From Chloroherpeton thalassium ATCC 35110 (GTDB lineage: Bacteria; Bacteroidota; Chlorobiia; Chlorobiales; Chloroherpetonaceae): a stretch of DNA of 64,000 bases. The stretch is taken from contig NC_011026.1 in the NCBI RefSeq assembly GCF_000020525.1, positions 434,001-498,000 of the forward strand, in the 5' to 3' direction. A program made the translations under genes and the position numbers. Shown in pieces: positions 32,839-42,536 of the stretch; within the stretch, counting starts at the first letter, position 1; every line of letters starts with the position of its first letter. Under the pieces are notes generated by a model. That model was given only the letters and a program-made list of their open reading frames with translations. It had not been told where the DNA came from and made no database searches.

Positions 32839-33984
32839 ATGCACAACCGGCACTTTACACGACCGTCAGAGCTAACTGAAATCGTTGAGCGCAAGCAAAG
32901 CCATGTAGAGATTTGTTTGAATGGTCCAATTGATTATGAAAACAAAACCAACGGGTTTGATCATTATTTTTTTGAGCACACTGCCACTCCAGAAGTCAAT
33001 TTTAGCGAAATAGACCTTTCTACAACCTTTTTAGGCCGAAAAATTTCCTATCCTTTGATGATTTCCTCGATGACGGGCGGATATAGCGGCGCGATGTTCG
33101 TCAATCAAATGCTTGCTGAAATTTGCCAGCATTTGAATATTCCGCTTGGCGTTGGCAGTATGCGCCAAGCTTTAGAGGACAAATCCTACCAGCAAAGTTT
33201 TGAAATTGTCAGAAAAGTGGCGCAAAATGTGCAAATTTTTGCAAACATTGGCGCGCCAGAAGTGGCACAAGGTCTTTCTCGTGATCAGTTAAAATTCCTG
33301 ACCAATTTGATCAAAGCTGACGGCCTGATTATACATATTAACCCTGCGCAAGAGCTTTTTCAGCCCGAAGGAAATACGAACTTTAAAGGTTTTCTCAGCC
33401 AATTGAAAGCGCTCATTGATGCCGTGCAAATTCCTGTGATTGCAAAAGAAGTAGGTGCTGGCATTTCGGGAAAGGTTGCCGCACGATTAATTGATGCTGG
33501 CGTTACAGCTATTGATGTGGCAGGCGCAGGCGGAACAAGCTGGCAAAAAGTAGAAAAAGTTCGCTACGAACGAAAATATGGCATCGATAAGCGCTTCAGT
33601 GCAACGGCAATGAATGAGCTTTTGAATTGGGGCATCCCAACAGCCGAATGCTTGGTGCAAATCACCAAACTAAAAGCCTCTGAACCTGAAAAGTATAATA
33701 ACATAGAATTGATTTCTTCAGGAGGAATTTCGAACGGGGTTGAAATTGCGAAATCACTTGCGCTTGGGGCACAAATTGCCGCTTCAGCCAGACCCATTCT
33801 GAAACAACTGCTGGCTCGCGAAGATAGCAGCCAAGACAACTTGGAACGCACCATTATGACTTGGATGAATGACTTGCGGGCAACCATGTTTCTTGCAGGC
33901 GTCTCTTCTATCGCACAGCTACGCCAAACGAAACTGATTTGTCGACAAAGACAGGACTTTTTCCAAAGTGCCCATGAATTATGA
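32839..33984 (+). CDS. fni: Type 2 isopentenyl-diphosphate isomerase
   Basis: 381 residues (family usually ~350). FMN-dependent TIM-barrel enzyme that interconverts IPP and DMAPP. Visible marks are [10 protein letters not shown] near the start, [21 protein letters not shown], the phosphate/flavin loops [16 protein letters not shown] and GAGGTSW, and [19 protein letters not shown] near the end. It is followed, after 246 bp, by a polyprenyl synthase gene, so the two serve isoprenoid, quinone and carotenoid supply. The last ~40 residues are an extra helical tail. Confidence 0.95.
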   Translation: MHNRHFTRPSELTEIVERKQSHVEICLNGPIDYENKTNGFDHYFFEHTATPEVNFSEIDLSTTFLGRKISYPLMISSMTGGYSGAMFVNQMLAEICQHLNIPLGVGSMRQALEDKSYQQSFEIVRKVAQNVQIFANIGAPEVAQGLSRDQLKFLTNLIKADGLIIHINPAQELFQPEGNTNFKGFLSQLKALIDAVQIPVIAKEVGAGISGKVAARLIDAGVTAIDVAGAGGTSWQKVEKVRYERKYGIDKRFSATAMNELLNWGIPTAECLVQITKLKASEPEKYNNIELISSGGISNGVEIAKSLALGAQIAASARPILKQLLAREDSSQDNLERTIMTWMNDLRATMFLAGVSSIAQLRQTKLICRQRQDFFQSAHEL

Positions 33985-34230
33985 GACACTGATGATTTCA
34001 CCACCCAGAGTGCTAAAATTTTTTATATTGGCACACAAAATCTCAAAAGAATGCGATTGAACGATGCACTTTTAAAAGCCGCTTTTGCTGAGCGCTTCCC
34101 AAGGTGATAGGCGCACCTTTTTATTCCCACACATTTGAAATTAAGCCGCTGCAGCGATCATAGCTTTTTTGCGATTTTGTTGAAATACAATTTCATGCAC
34201 GTCTTTAAAAACCGAAACCAAACAGCTTTA

Positions 34231-35238
34231 ATGAAAACGACAACAACGGAAAATATCGGGATGGATATTCAACAAAAGTATCTTGAGTTTCACACGCGAA
34301 TCAATGAAGAACTTCAACAATGCTTGTTGGGAAAAGAACCCAAATCGCTTTATGAGCCGGCAACTTACATTTTAACGGGAAAAGGAAAACGCGTTCGCCC
34401 TGTTCTGGTTCTACTTGGCGCTGAAAGCATTTGTGGAACATCCGATCATGCGCTGAACCTCGCCCTGTCGGTTGAAGTGCTTCACAACTTCACGCTCATC
34501 CATGACGATATTATGGACAACGCCGCGTTGCGCCATGGCCGTGAAACCGTTCATTTGAAATGGAATGAAAATGCGGCGATTCTTTCCGGCGACATGATGC
34601 TTGCCTTTGCTTATGAACTTGCACTGAAAACGAATTCCTCACGCCTTACCAAAATTCTTGACGTCATTACGCAAAGCACTATTGTCATTTGCGAAGGTCA
34701 AACCTATGATATGGATTTTGAGAAGCGCACCGATGTTACCATGTCCGAGTACCTCGACATGATTTCCAAAAAAACAGGCCGCTTAATTGCCGCATCGCTT
34801 GAGCTTGGCGGACTTGCTGCCGAAGCGACCGATGAGCAGTTGGCCATTTTAACAGAATACGGCGAGCTTATTGGACAAGCCTTTCAAGTTCAAGACGACT
34901 TGCTCGACATCATGGCCGATGATAAAAAATTTGGAAAAGTCCCTGGCGGCGATTTGATGGAAGGGAAAAAAACCTTCTTGCTGCTTCGCGCTTTGGAGCT
35001 TACAACGGGCGAAGATCATCTGCTGCTTCAATCTGTCATTGATAATCACGGGATCGCTCAAGAGCGTATTCCTGAAATCAAGGACATTTACGAGCGCTGC
35101 GGCATCCTAAATGAAGCGCAAGAACTTATTAATAGCAATTTTGAAAAAGCCGTTACACTTTCAGAAAAACTTCCTAACGAAGCTGGCCGCGAAGCTTTAG
35201 TTGGATTTACGGCAATGGTCATGAAACGCGATTCTTAA
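34231..35238 (+). CDS. Polyprenyl diphosphate synthase
   Basis: About 335 residues from the ATG at 34231. The frame is open from 34135, but the preceding residues look non-coding. First aspartate-rich motif LIHDDIMDNAALRHG, GKGKRVRPVL near the start, and the second motif FQVQDDLLDIMADD. The enzyme condenses IPP onto allylic diphosphates. Chain length (geranylgeranyl versus longer) is not settled by these motifs: the residues just before the first DDxxD are FTL. It is the partner of fni in the same orientation. A strong terminator follows. Confidence 0.93.
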   Translation: MKTTTTENIGMDIQQKYLEFHTRINEELQQCLLGKEPKSLYEPATYILTGKGKRVRPVLVLLGAESICGTSDHALNLALSVEVLHNFTLIHDDIMDNAALRHGRETVHLKWNENAAILSGDMMLAFAYELALKTNSSRLTKILDVITQSTIVICEGQTYDMDFEKRTDVTMSEYLDMISKKTGRLIAASLELGGLAAEATDEQLAILTEYGELIGQAFQVQDDLLDIMADDKKFGKVPGGDLMEGKKTFLLLRALELTTGEDHLLLQSVIDNHGIAQERIPEIKDIYERCGILNEAQELINSNFEKAVTLSEKLPNEAGREALVGFTAMVMKRDS

Positions 35239-35251
35239 CCTTCTTTTACTT

Positions 35252-35288
35252 GGCAATTGACCAGCGATTTGGTCAATTGCCTTTTTAT
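35252..35288. terminator. Strong intrinsic terminator
   Basis: A perfect 12-bp stem GGCAATTGACCA / TGGTCAATTGCC with a 6-nt loop, followed by TTTTT. It lies 14 bp after the polyprenyl synthase stop. DUF2851 converges from the other side, so it may serve both. Confidence 0.9.
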
Positions 35289-35290
35289 TT

Positions 35291-36664
35291 TCAAAACTTC
35301 TCACTTTCAGCAGCTCGTCCCAAAGCAACTTGTCCAATTTTGCAGTCTAAACAAGTCTGTTTTTCACAATAATTTTTCTTTAGTTCCAAAAGACCCTGCT
35401 CAAAACATGCCGAATTCACTGTATAGTCCTCGCCTAAAAGTTCATATAGAACCTTTTTAGCCACCTCCGACGACAGCTTTTTCGGATATTTTTCATAAAG
35501 TTCCTGTACTTTGGCCACACCAATGGCATCAAAAGTTTCTTGATAAAAGCTTAGCAGCGCCGGCAAAAGTGTATTAATTACGATTTCCGAAGAGCGATTT
35601 TTTCCGACAAGTTTTTCGATTTTATGACTCGATGCTTTGCAAAAGCGATAATGACTTCGCCAAAAAAAATCGGCATCAGCATCAAATAGCGCTTCCAGCA
35701 GAATTATTTTTTGTTTTAACGGCAGCGATAACTTCAGGACTTGGTTTGCTTTTTGGAGAAATCCTTTCTGGAGGTTCTTTGAAAGAATCTCTGCCAAACC
35801 AGCAATTCGCAAGGTGGGAAAATTATTGGGTCTTAACCGAAAAAAAACCCATTCCAAACTGCGAAGTGGCTCTATTTGTGAAAAAGAAGTCGTTTGAAAT
35901 AAGAATTTCGATTGTTTGATATACGCTTTCGAATCCTCATCGCATGGCTGTAATTCTTTGAGCAAACCGGAAAGCGAGAAAAAAATAGCTTCGATTTTCA
36001 TTTTTCTGGCGACCATACTTTCAGAAGAATACGCCTGTATGTCGCCAAAAGAAATTTTTTGGGCAAGCGCTCCCATTGGCAAAACATTCTCGCTATAACC
36101 AAGCGCTCGCGCAACCCCTTGATAAATCATTTCATCGTAGCTTTTTCCATTTCGATTTTCTTTTATCAAAGTGGCTTTCTGATGAAGCCGCTTAAAGGCA
36201 AGGGATTTAATCCAATCCAGCTTCGTGCCGTCACTTACCTGACTTACAAGAGGAAAGCATGCCAGCAAATGCTTTTTCCCAGCTCGGTTTTCATCAGCGA
36301 TACATTGCTTAAGAATTTCGTGCAAGGGGGAACTTAAAAAATGACGCAGCTCAAAAACGGGCAAATTCACATCAATTTCAGCATCGTGCTGAAAAACAAC
36401 ATGCAGTATAACGTTCTGATATTTCTCGGCCTTGCTGTGGCGATGTTTGAGCCAATCGGTCGTCTGAAAATGCAATTCAACAGAACCGGTCTGCGCGTTT
36501 CCATTTATACAGATTTTCGCGTCTTGGAAATCCGGCCCTTCATTAAAATTCGGCGTACCCGGCGATAGCACTTTTAGCAAATGCCCATCTACAGTGTGAA
36601 GGGAACTCTTTGCGAAATACAAGTTTTGCCAAATATGTCGGAGGTATTTTTCGGGGATTCTCAT
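35291..36664 (-). CDS. DUF2851 family protein
   Basis: About 457 residues from ATG 36664 (MRIPEKYLRHIWQNLYF). Conserved-looking blocks are GTPNFNEGPDFQDAKI, GSVELHFQTTDWLKHRHS, and a Cys-rich end (CEKQTCLDCKIGQVAL). This is a Bacteroidota/Chlorobiota-restricted family of unknown function. The N-terminal block has a nuclease-like flavour (acidic and His residues). It is a single gene with its own terminator at the 3' end. Confidence 0.88.
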   Translation of the reverse strand: MRIPEKYLRHIWQNLYFAKSSLHTVDGHLLKVLSPGTPNFNEGPDFQDAKICINGNAQTGSVELHFQTTDWLKHRHSKAEKYQNVILHVVFQHDAEIDVNLPVFELRHFLSSPLHEILKQCIADENRAGKKHLLACFPLVSQVSDGTKLDWIKSLAFKRLHQKATLIKENRNGKSYDEMIYQGVARALGYSENVLPMGALAQKISFGDIQAYSSESMVARKMKIEAIFFSLSGLLKELQPCDEDSKAYIKQSKFLFQTTSFSQIEPLRSLEWVFFRLRPNNFPTLRIAGLAEILSKNLQKGFLQKANQVLKLSLPLKQKIILLEALFDADADFFWRSHYRFCKASSHKIEKLVGKNRSSEIVINTLLPALLSFYQETFDAIGVAKVQELYEKYPKKLSSEVAKKVLYELLGEDYTVNSACFEQGLLELKKNYCEKQTCLDCKIGQVALGRAAESEKF

Positions 36665-36748
36665 AAAAAACAAGGTATAGGAGAAAAAAAGGAATCCTTA
36701 TTTGTTTAGGGAAAATAAGGTAAACTGGCGGAGAAAGAAACAGTTAAC

Positions 36749-36806
36749 CGGAAAAGCCCCAGTAGCAAAATTAGCAAAGTAATTTAAGCTACTTGGGGCT
36801 CTCCGG
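36749..36806 (-). terminator. Terminator of the porin-amt-PII operon
   Basis: CCGG..AGCCCCAGTAGC and GCTACTTGGGGCT..CCGG form a long stem with a loop of about 20 nt, 26 bp beyond the PII stop on the minus strand. The minus-strand 3' side ends in TTTT inside the stem. It is also upstream of the DUF2851 start, so it isolates the two units. Confidence 0.7.
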
Positions 36807-36831
36807 TCACCCAAAATGAAAGAAACTGAGA

Positions 36832-37173
36832 TTAACCTATGGCGTCATGTCCTGTTTCGCCAGTTCTGATGCGAATACATTGTGGTAAATCTAAAACGAA
36901 TATTTTTCCATCGCCGATGTTTCCAGAGCGAGCGCCCTTTGTAATCGCGTCGATGGCTTTTTGAGCATAATCTTCGTTTACGGCAATTTCAATTTTGACC
37001 TTTTTCAACAAATTGATCTCGGTTGGCACGCCACGATAGGTTTCTTCATACCCACCTTGCTGTCCGCAGCCAAGCACATTTGTAACGGTCATTTTTCTAA
37101 TATCAGCATCGAAAAGCGCCTGCTTGACGTCCGGGAGCTTATGCGGCTGAATCATTGCAATGATATATTTCAT
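36832..37173 (-). CDS. glnK: PII nitrogen-regulatory protein
   Basis: 113 residues. The ferredoxin-like PII fold is clear: [21 protein letters not shown]-loop [24 protein letters not shown], and the ATP-binding [14 protein letters not shown]. It would bind ATP/ADP and 2-oxoglutarate and plug AmtB. In the T-loop the uridylylation Tyr51 position is Thr (YRGVPTEIN instead of YRGAEYMVD), so control by uridylylation is unlikely. It lies 27 bp downstream of amtB. Confidence 0.95.
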   Translation of the reverse strand: MKYIIAMIQPHKLPDVKQALFDADIRKMTVTNVLGCGQQGGYEETYRGVPTEINLLKKVKIEIAVNEDYAQKAIDAITKGARSGNIGDGKIFVLDLPQCIRIRTGETGHDAIG

Positions 37174-37200
37174 TTTATTCTCTCCTTTCGTGATTAGGCG

Positions 37201-38550
37201 TTATTCAACGCTGAAAAATTGAAAACCTGCATAAGCTTCTTCTTCGTGCTCTGTGATATCCAATCCTTTAATTTCATCTTCTTCGGAGACGCGAAGCAAT
37301 CCAATTGCTTTAAGGATGGTAAAGAGAATAAACATCGTCACAAAAGCCCAAATTGGAATCACAACAGATCCTACGATTTGCGCAACCATTGGATGACCAC
37401 CAAAAATACCAGTTGCAAGACCACCCCAAACACCGGCCATACCATGTACTGGGAACGCACCAACTGGATCATCAATTTTCAACATATCTAACAACTTAAC
37501 ACCAACCACAACCAGAATACCAGCAATAATACCGATAATAATGGCTTCATTATTTGTAACGGAGTCACAGTTAGCTGTGATACCAACCAAGCCGCCGAGC
37601 ACACCGTTTAAAGCCATGGTCAGATCAGGCTTTTTAAACATAATCCAAGCTAAAATCAAGGCACCAACTGCACCAGCCGCCGCCGCAAGGGTCGTATTGG
37701 TTGCAATTAACATGACCGCATGGGTATTATCAGCACCAACAATTGCAAGCTGACTACCAGGGTTAAATCCATACCATCCAATTAAGAGAATAAAAACGCC
37801 AAGAGCTGCAAGAGAAAGGTTATGACCTGGCATTGCTTTAGGCGTGCCATCTTTTGCAAAGCGACCCAAACGAGGCCCTAAAACGATTGCACCTGCCAAA
37901 CCTGCAAATCCACCAACAGCATGAACGACCAATGAACCAGCAAAGTCATAGAAGCCCATTTGATCAAGCCAGCCACCGCCCCATTTCCAGTAGCCACTAA
38001 TTGGATAAACGATACCTGTAATAACAGCAGAGTAAATCAGATAAGCACGGAACTGCAAGCGACCTGCGACTGCGCCGGAAACGATCGTAGCAGCTGTTGC
38101 AGCGAACGCAACCTGGAAGAGCCAATCAACCTGAGGATCTAAGACCCCAGCACCAGGCGCATCTGGAGCAACTGAGCTAATTCCGAAACCATTAAATCCA
38201 AAGAAACCACCAATAACTGGTGCGCCGTACATCATGCTATAACCAACCACATAGTAAAGCAACGCACCAATGCAAAGATCCATTAAGTTTTTGAACAGAA
38301 TATTGACAGCATTTTTAGCAGAGTTCAAGCCTGTTTCAACCATTGCAAAACCAGCCTGCATAAACAGCACTAAAACGGCGGCAAAAAAGAGAAACATGTT
38401 ATCAATTGCGTAGGCATCAATCGCAACTGATGTAGGTGCCGCCGCTGCCGCAGCTTCCTCCGCGTAGGCAGGGACGCTCAGCCCTAAGACTCCCAACCCC
38501 AAAAGCAACAGCATGAGCTTTGGAGAGTCCAATTTTTTCATTATCTTCAT
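37201..38550 (-). CDS. amtB: Ammonium transporter with signal peptide
   Basis: 449 residues. A cleavable signal (LLLLGLGVLGLSVPAYAEEA) precedes 11 membrane helices. Hallmarks are DNMFLFFAAVLVLFMQAGFAMVETG, NILFKNLMDLCIGAL, FDFAGSLVVHAVGGFAGL (pore His) and DDPVGAFPVHGMAGVWG (second pore His). It conducts ammonium/ammonia. The C-terminal tail, needed for PII docking, is ~50 residues (SEEDEIKGLDITEHEEEAYAG). Cistron order is porin, amtB, glnK on the minus strand. Confidence 0.96.
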   Translation of the reverse strand: MKIMKKLDSPKLMLLLLGLGVLGLSVPAYAEEAAAAAAPTSVAIDAYAIDNMFLFFAAVLVLFMQAGFAMVETGLNSAKNAVNILFKNLMDLCIGALLYYVVGYSMMYGAPVIGGFFGFNGFGISSVAPDAPGAGVLDPQVDWLFQVAFAATAATIVSGAVAGRLQFRAYLIYSAVITGIVYPISGYWKWGGGWLDQMGFYDFAGSLVVHAVGGFAGLAGAIVLGPRLGRFAKDGTPKAMPGHNLSLAALGVFILLIGWYGFNPGSQLAIVGADNTHAVMLIATNTTLAAAAGAVGALILAWIMFKKPDLTMALNGVLGGLVGITANCDSVTNNEAIIIGIIAGILVVVGVKLLDMLKIDDPVGAFPVHGMAGVWGGLATGIFGGHPMVAQIVGSVVIPIWAFVTMFILFTILKAIGLLRVSEEDEIKGLDITEHEEEAYAGFQFFSVE

Positions 38551-38586
38551 CTTCGTTTTTCAGTTATTGTTTGTAAGTAAATTTTC

Positions 38587-38618
38587 AGGGGAAATGCAAT
38601 GGCAGTTGCATTTCCCCT
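38587..38618. terminator. Perfect hairpin between porin and amtB
   Basis: AGGGGAAATGCAA / TTGCATTTCCCCT is a 13-bp perfect stem with loop TGGCAG. T residues follow on the plus strand, while the genes are on the minus strand, where TGAAAATTT follows. It is either an imperfect attenuator or an RNA stabiliser that sets porin:amtB ratio, or a block on antisense reading. Confidence 0.65.
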
Positions 38619-38634
38619 TTTTTATTAGCAACTC

Positions 38635-39711
38635 TTAGAAGCCATAAACGACTGCAAAAAGTAACGTTGGTGATGTGCTGGTTGGTTTTCCATCGGTATC
38701 AACAAAGATATCTTCGCTCGCCATATCAATTCTGAACTCAGGAATGAATGTCAAAGGACCGGATTTCATGTTAGCTGAGAAGGTCAGGTCGATGACATTT
38801 GAACCAGAAGCAACACCTAAGTTAACGCCATCTGGATCATCAAAGTATTCACCTCTGAAGCCAAGGCCAAGCCCATCATTTACCATGTAGTTTAAGTAAA
38901 GTGCAGCGCCCATCCATGATTGATCATCAGCGCCGTCGGTATCAATTGAGATCATTTTATAAGTCGCATTCAAACCGACCATCAAGTCTTTAGAAGCTTG
39001 ATAAGTACCAGTTAAATCAAACTGAGTGCCTTTTTGGTCGATAGCTTCGCGGCCATGCAACACGTTGAAATAAGCGCTCAACTCTTCGGATGGTGCGTAA
39101 GAGAGTTGGCAGCCATAGTGGTTAATGCCGTTTGCATCGGTTTTAGAATCGGTATCATTGAAAAGTCCAACCATGAAACCAAACTGGTCATTTACTGCAT
39201 AGTCAGCTTTAACACCAGTGTGGTAGAATGGACCATTTGAGAACATATAAGAAGTGCTGTAGTTGAAGTTGCCAGTCGCATCAATTACTTCATAACCAAC
39301 AAAGGTGCTGAAGTTACCAGCCGTAATGGTAAGATCATCAGTCGCAGCATAAGTCATAAACAATTGCTTAATCGCATCTGTTGAAGAGCCAGCGCTTCCA
39401 TTTGCGGCATCAGCGCGTGGGCCCCATGCGAGGTCGGCAACAAAGCTGACTTTATCCATTTTCTGAGAAAGGATGACATTTGCCATGCCTAACTCAAATG
39501 AATTATGAACACCAGTGAAGCTGGTTTTCATCGCCTCTTCATTGAAATTGTAACCAAAATAAGCATCTACGCCCCCATGAACTTCCAGTCCACTTACTTC
39601 TTCTTTCTTTTCCGAGCCCTCAGTTTTAGCAGCATCCTGTGCTTTTGCTGTAAAAGCGACAAGAAGTAGCGCTACTAAAACAAGTAAAAATGATTTTTTC
39701 ATTTTCGACAC
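38635..39711 (-). CDS. BBP2-type outer-membrane porin
   Basis: 358 residues. Signal peptide (MKKSFLLVLVALLLVAFTAKAQ), a short charged linker and then a beta-barrel of alternating strands (LEVHGGVDAYFGYNF, NSFELGMANVILSQK, VSFVADLAWGPRADA, LTITAGNFSTFVGYEVID, HTGVKADYAVNDQFGFMVGLF), ending in the outer-membrane signature FAVVYGF. The pattern fits the putative beta-barrel porin-2 family. Being first in the amtB-glnK operon, it probably admits ammonium or small amines across the outer membrane. Confidence 0.9.
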   Translation of the reverse strand: MSKMKKSFLLVLVALLLVAFTAKAQDAAKTEGSEKKEEVSGLEVHGGVDAYFGYNFNEEAMKTSFTGVHNSFELGMANVILSQKMDKVSFVADLAWGPRADAANGSAGSSTDAIKQLFMTYAATDDLTITAGNFSTFVGYEVIDATGNFNYSTSYMFSNGPFYHTGVKADYAVNDQFGFMVGLFNDTDSKTDANGINHYGCQLSYAPSEELSAYFNVLHGREAIDQKGTQFDLTGTYQASKDLMVGLNATYKMISIDTDGADDQSWMGAALYLNYMVNDGLGLGFRGEYFDDPDGVNLGVASGSNVIDLTFSANMKSGPLTFIPEFRIDMASEDIFVDTDGKPTSTSPTLLFAVVYGF

Positions 39712-40280
39712 TGTTTTGTTTTAAATGTGTTTCAAGGTCAATGTTAGAATAAAAGGCGAAACAACGCCTTGGTGCGTAATTAATAAAAAACCAATTAATC
39801 ACAAACTATCTTCGCTTCATGAAGCTTGTTTTTGTGACTGGATGCAAAGATAAGGGGCATAAAGGTTATATCCAAAAAATATCTAATTTTTTTAACAAAA
39901 ATGTAGGATAAAGCTTAATTTTCTAAACGTTGCAGCATTTTATCAACAATATTGTGGAAATAATTTTACAATATTGTATTCAACTTTATCAAAAAAAATG
40001 CAATTATTCGATAGTAAAAGTGCCAACACCAAACATTTGTTAGGAATAAACCTTCAATAAAAATTCACCTTAATTTTTAACGTTAATTCAATGAAGTCAC
40101 CTGCGTTAGGAAAATGCAACGAGCAGAAGCTTGTTTTGGAAGAGGGAAATACGGTTGAAGATTGAAGAAAGCTATCATTGCATTCAATACAAAAACTGCC
40201 AAAGTTTTGACTGATTTCACATTTTTTTTGTAGAAACGCGCACATCTCTGCGTTTCTACTTTTGCGGTCAAAAATATTTT
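39712..40280. other. Regulatory intergenic region upstream of the porin-amt operon
   Basis: About 570 bp, AT-rich. It holds two ACAATATTGT palindromes (39946, 39968). Two short minus-strand frames (40054-40271) overlap each other and lack any protein feature. Otherwise nothing is visible. Confidence 0.5.
39946..39977. promoter_or_regulatory. Twin ACAATATTGT palindromes
   Basis: Two exact 10-bp palindromes with centres 22 bp apart (about two helical turns) lie 235 bp upstream of the porin start. Same-face spacing is typical of cooperative dimer binding sites. The regulator is unknown. Nitrogen control is the natural guess from the operon content. Confidence 0.5.
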
Positions 40281-42365
40281 CTAATCCGCATTTTCCACCG
40301 TCGCCTTTTGAATCACATCGCCGACTTCAATTTGATCGACAACCGCCATGCCACGAACGACTTTGCCAAACGGCGTGTATTGGCCGTCCAAATGAGGATA
40401 GTGCGAGTGCATGATGAAAAATTGCGAGCCTTCGGTGTCTTTGCCAGCTGAAGCCATGCCCACAATCCCGCGATCAAAGGATTGCGGCGTAAATTCCGAG
40501 CGGATGGTGTAGCCTGGGCCGCCTGTGCCATCGCCGTTCGGGTCGCCGCTTTGCACCACGAAGTTCGGCACGACACGATGAAAAGTTAGCCCGTCGTAGA
40601 AGCCCTGTTGCACAAGCTTCATAAAGTTTGCAACCGTGAATGTCGCTTCGCGCAAAAAAAGCTCGATTTCAATCGCGCCTTTGTCTGTTTCGAGCCGCAC
40701 GACAGGATTTTTCTCAATTTCGCGATAAGGCGTCATGTCGATTTTCTTGGGCGGGATAAAGGTCGGCGGAATCGGAGCGTCCTTTCCGGTCACGAGCGTA
40801 TAAACTTCGGACGCCTTGCGCCGAACCGAGAGGTCTTTGTAATAAATATATTTTTCGATCACTGGCACGCTGGACTTTTCCTTCAAATTGCCGAGCGATT
40901 CCAAAAGCTGCAAAATCGTGCTAACGTCTTCAGCATCAGCGAACATGTCTAACGCCTCACTTAGCACTTTCAAATATTTCTTTTTGGGCAAAAACTCGTC
41001 GGAAAGAATGGCCGAAATGGTCTTAACGGCGGCGGGACTGGGCGTTTTCTTCGCACTATGTTTTTTGAGCGCACGCAACAGCACGCCTTCAAAAAGGGTG
41101 TCCGTCGGCGTCCAATAGGAGCTGCCAGCCATTGTGTTGCGATAGACATTCCAGCATTGCCCCCAAGAATTGAGCGCCGCCGTGGCAATTTGCTTGCGAT
41201 CGTCATTGACATGCTCGTAAAGCCAAGGCATAAAGTCCAAATTGATTTCCTGATTCGCAATTGCCAATTCCCCAACCGCAGCAAGCATGGCGGGCGTGTC
41301 CGTTTTTCGGTCAATTTCCTTCAACAAAAGTTTCTCCGCCACTCTGGGATAAGCTCGCACGAGCGTTTGCATCGCTTTGTTGCGTAAGCGAACGGACGGC
41401 GATTTGAGCAAGCGCCGAAGATGCGGCACAGCAAGCGTGTCGTGCGGCGTCAGTAGCGAGAGGGTGTTCAGGCAAGCGTCGAGCACATGCGGATGCGTGC
41501 TTGTGGCCAGCAACTCGGTGATGACTTTCGCCGCAATGGATTTATAGCCGCGCGTGGAGTTCAGGTATTTCGAGAGCGCTTGCGCTGCAAACGCGCTGAT
41601 GCGCCAATCCGGGTCTTTTGCCGCCAGCAACACCGCATTGATGGTTTTCGGCGTAGCAAGTTTGCTCAGGGCAAAAACGGCGTGCATTCGCACTTCAGGA
41701 TTTGACGATTCCGAGGCTTCGAGCAAAACCGGAATATGCGGATAAAGCAACGCACGATTTTGAATGCGCGAGAGCGCGTACATCGCGTAGTTCATGCCTT
41801 CTGTAACGGAATCCTTTGTGCTGAGATAAAGCGCTACCGCGCGCTGAGCCGCTTCGGGCAAAATTGTGTCGCGCATGGCAAAGCGAGCCAGCGAGAGCGC
41901 GGCGGCTTGCCTGAGCTCGATTTCTTGAAACGGCAAATTGATTAATTTTTTCAAAGCCGTTGAACTGCCGAATTTTCCCAGCGCATCCAAGAGCAAGGCT
42001 TTTGTGCGAACGTCCGTTTCAGTCTCAAGTTTTTCAAAAATCTCCGATTCATAAACAGAAATGCTTCCAGAATCCTGAACCGACTGTCCAAGCGCAAACG
42101 CTGCCATGCGGCGAACCGGCGCGCTGGGCGACGACAAACGCGCCGCAATGCGCCCCGCAACGCTATCGACTTGAAGGCTGCCAAGCGAAAGCAACACCTG
42201 TTCGTCAAGCTCGTCAAAAAAGCCGAAGTAGGAAATCACCTGTTTGGTATCGCGGTTATACGCGGCTTGCTTGAGCGCCACAATTGCCGAGTTTTCCAAA
42301 AATTGAGCAGGAAGCGGCGCGAGAAAACTAAAAAGAGCAATACACAGAAAAATAGCTTTTTTCAT
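40281..42365 (-). CDS. HEAT-repeat protein with C-terminal cyclophilin domain
   Basis: About 694 residues from ATG 42365. Signal peptide ([19 protein letters not shown]), then ~450 residues of HEAT/Armadillo-like helix pairs (for example [62 protein letters not shown]). Residues ~555-694 are a cyclophilin peptidyl-prolyl isomerase ([67 protein letters not shown]). An exported foldase with a large protein-docking surface is likely. It resembles a fusion seen in Bacteroidota. Confidence 0.92.
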   Translation of the reverse strand: MKKAIFLCIALFSFLAPLPAQFLENSAIVALKQAAYNRDTKQVISYFGFFDELDEQVLLSLGSLQVDSVAGRIAARLSSPSAPVRRMAAFALGQSVQDSGSISVYESEIFEKLETETDVRTKALLLDALGKFGSSTALKKLINLPFQEIELRQAAALSLARFAMRDTILPEAAQRAVALYLSTKDSVTEGMNYAMYALSRIQNRALLYPHIPVLLEASESSNPEVRMHAVFALSKLATPKTINAVLLAAKDPDWRISAFAAQALSKYLNSTRGYKSIAAKVITELLATSTHPHVLDACLNTLSLLTPHDTLAVPHLRRLLKSPSVRLRNKAMQTLVRAYPRVAEKLLLKEIDRKTDTPAMLAAVGELAIANQEINLDFMPWLYEHVNDDRKQIATAALNSWGQCWNVYRNTMAGSSYWTPTDTLFEGVLLRALKKHSAKKTPSPAAVKTISAILSDEFLPKKKYLKVLSEALDMFADAEDVSTILQLLESLGNLKEKSSVPVIEKYIYYKDLSVRRKASEVYTLVTGKDAPIPPTFIPPKKIDMTPYREIEKNPVVRLETDKGAIEIELFLREATFTVANFMKLVQQGFYDGLTFHRVVPNFVVQSGDPNGDGTGGPGYTIRSEFTPQSFDRGIVGMASAGKDTEGSQFFIMHSHYPHLDGQYTPFGKVVRGMAVVDQIEVGDVIQKATVENAD

Positions 42366-42536
42366 AGCGGTCAAACGGAAGCGGTCGTTTTAATATTTAT
42401 GCGATGATGGATGAGCCTGTTATTTTTTCCCCGAAAAGCGAAAGCAAAACACAGAAGCGGTTGTGCGGCGTTGAACAAAAACAGCGCGTTTCATAGAACT
42501 TTCGTTTTGCATTCATGACAAGACAGCATCAAAATG

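Noticed and set aside
40054-40271. Two short minus-strand frames upstream of the porin
   Set aside because: They overlap in different frames, lack start signals and have no recognisable motif.
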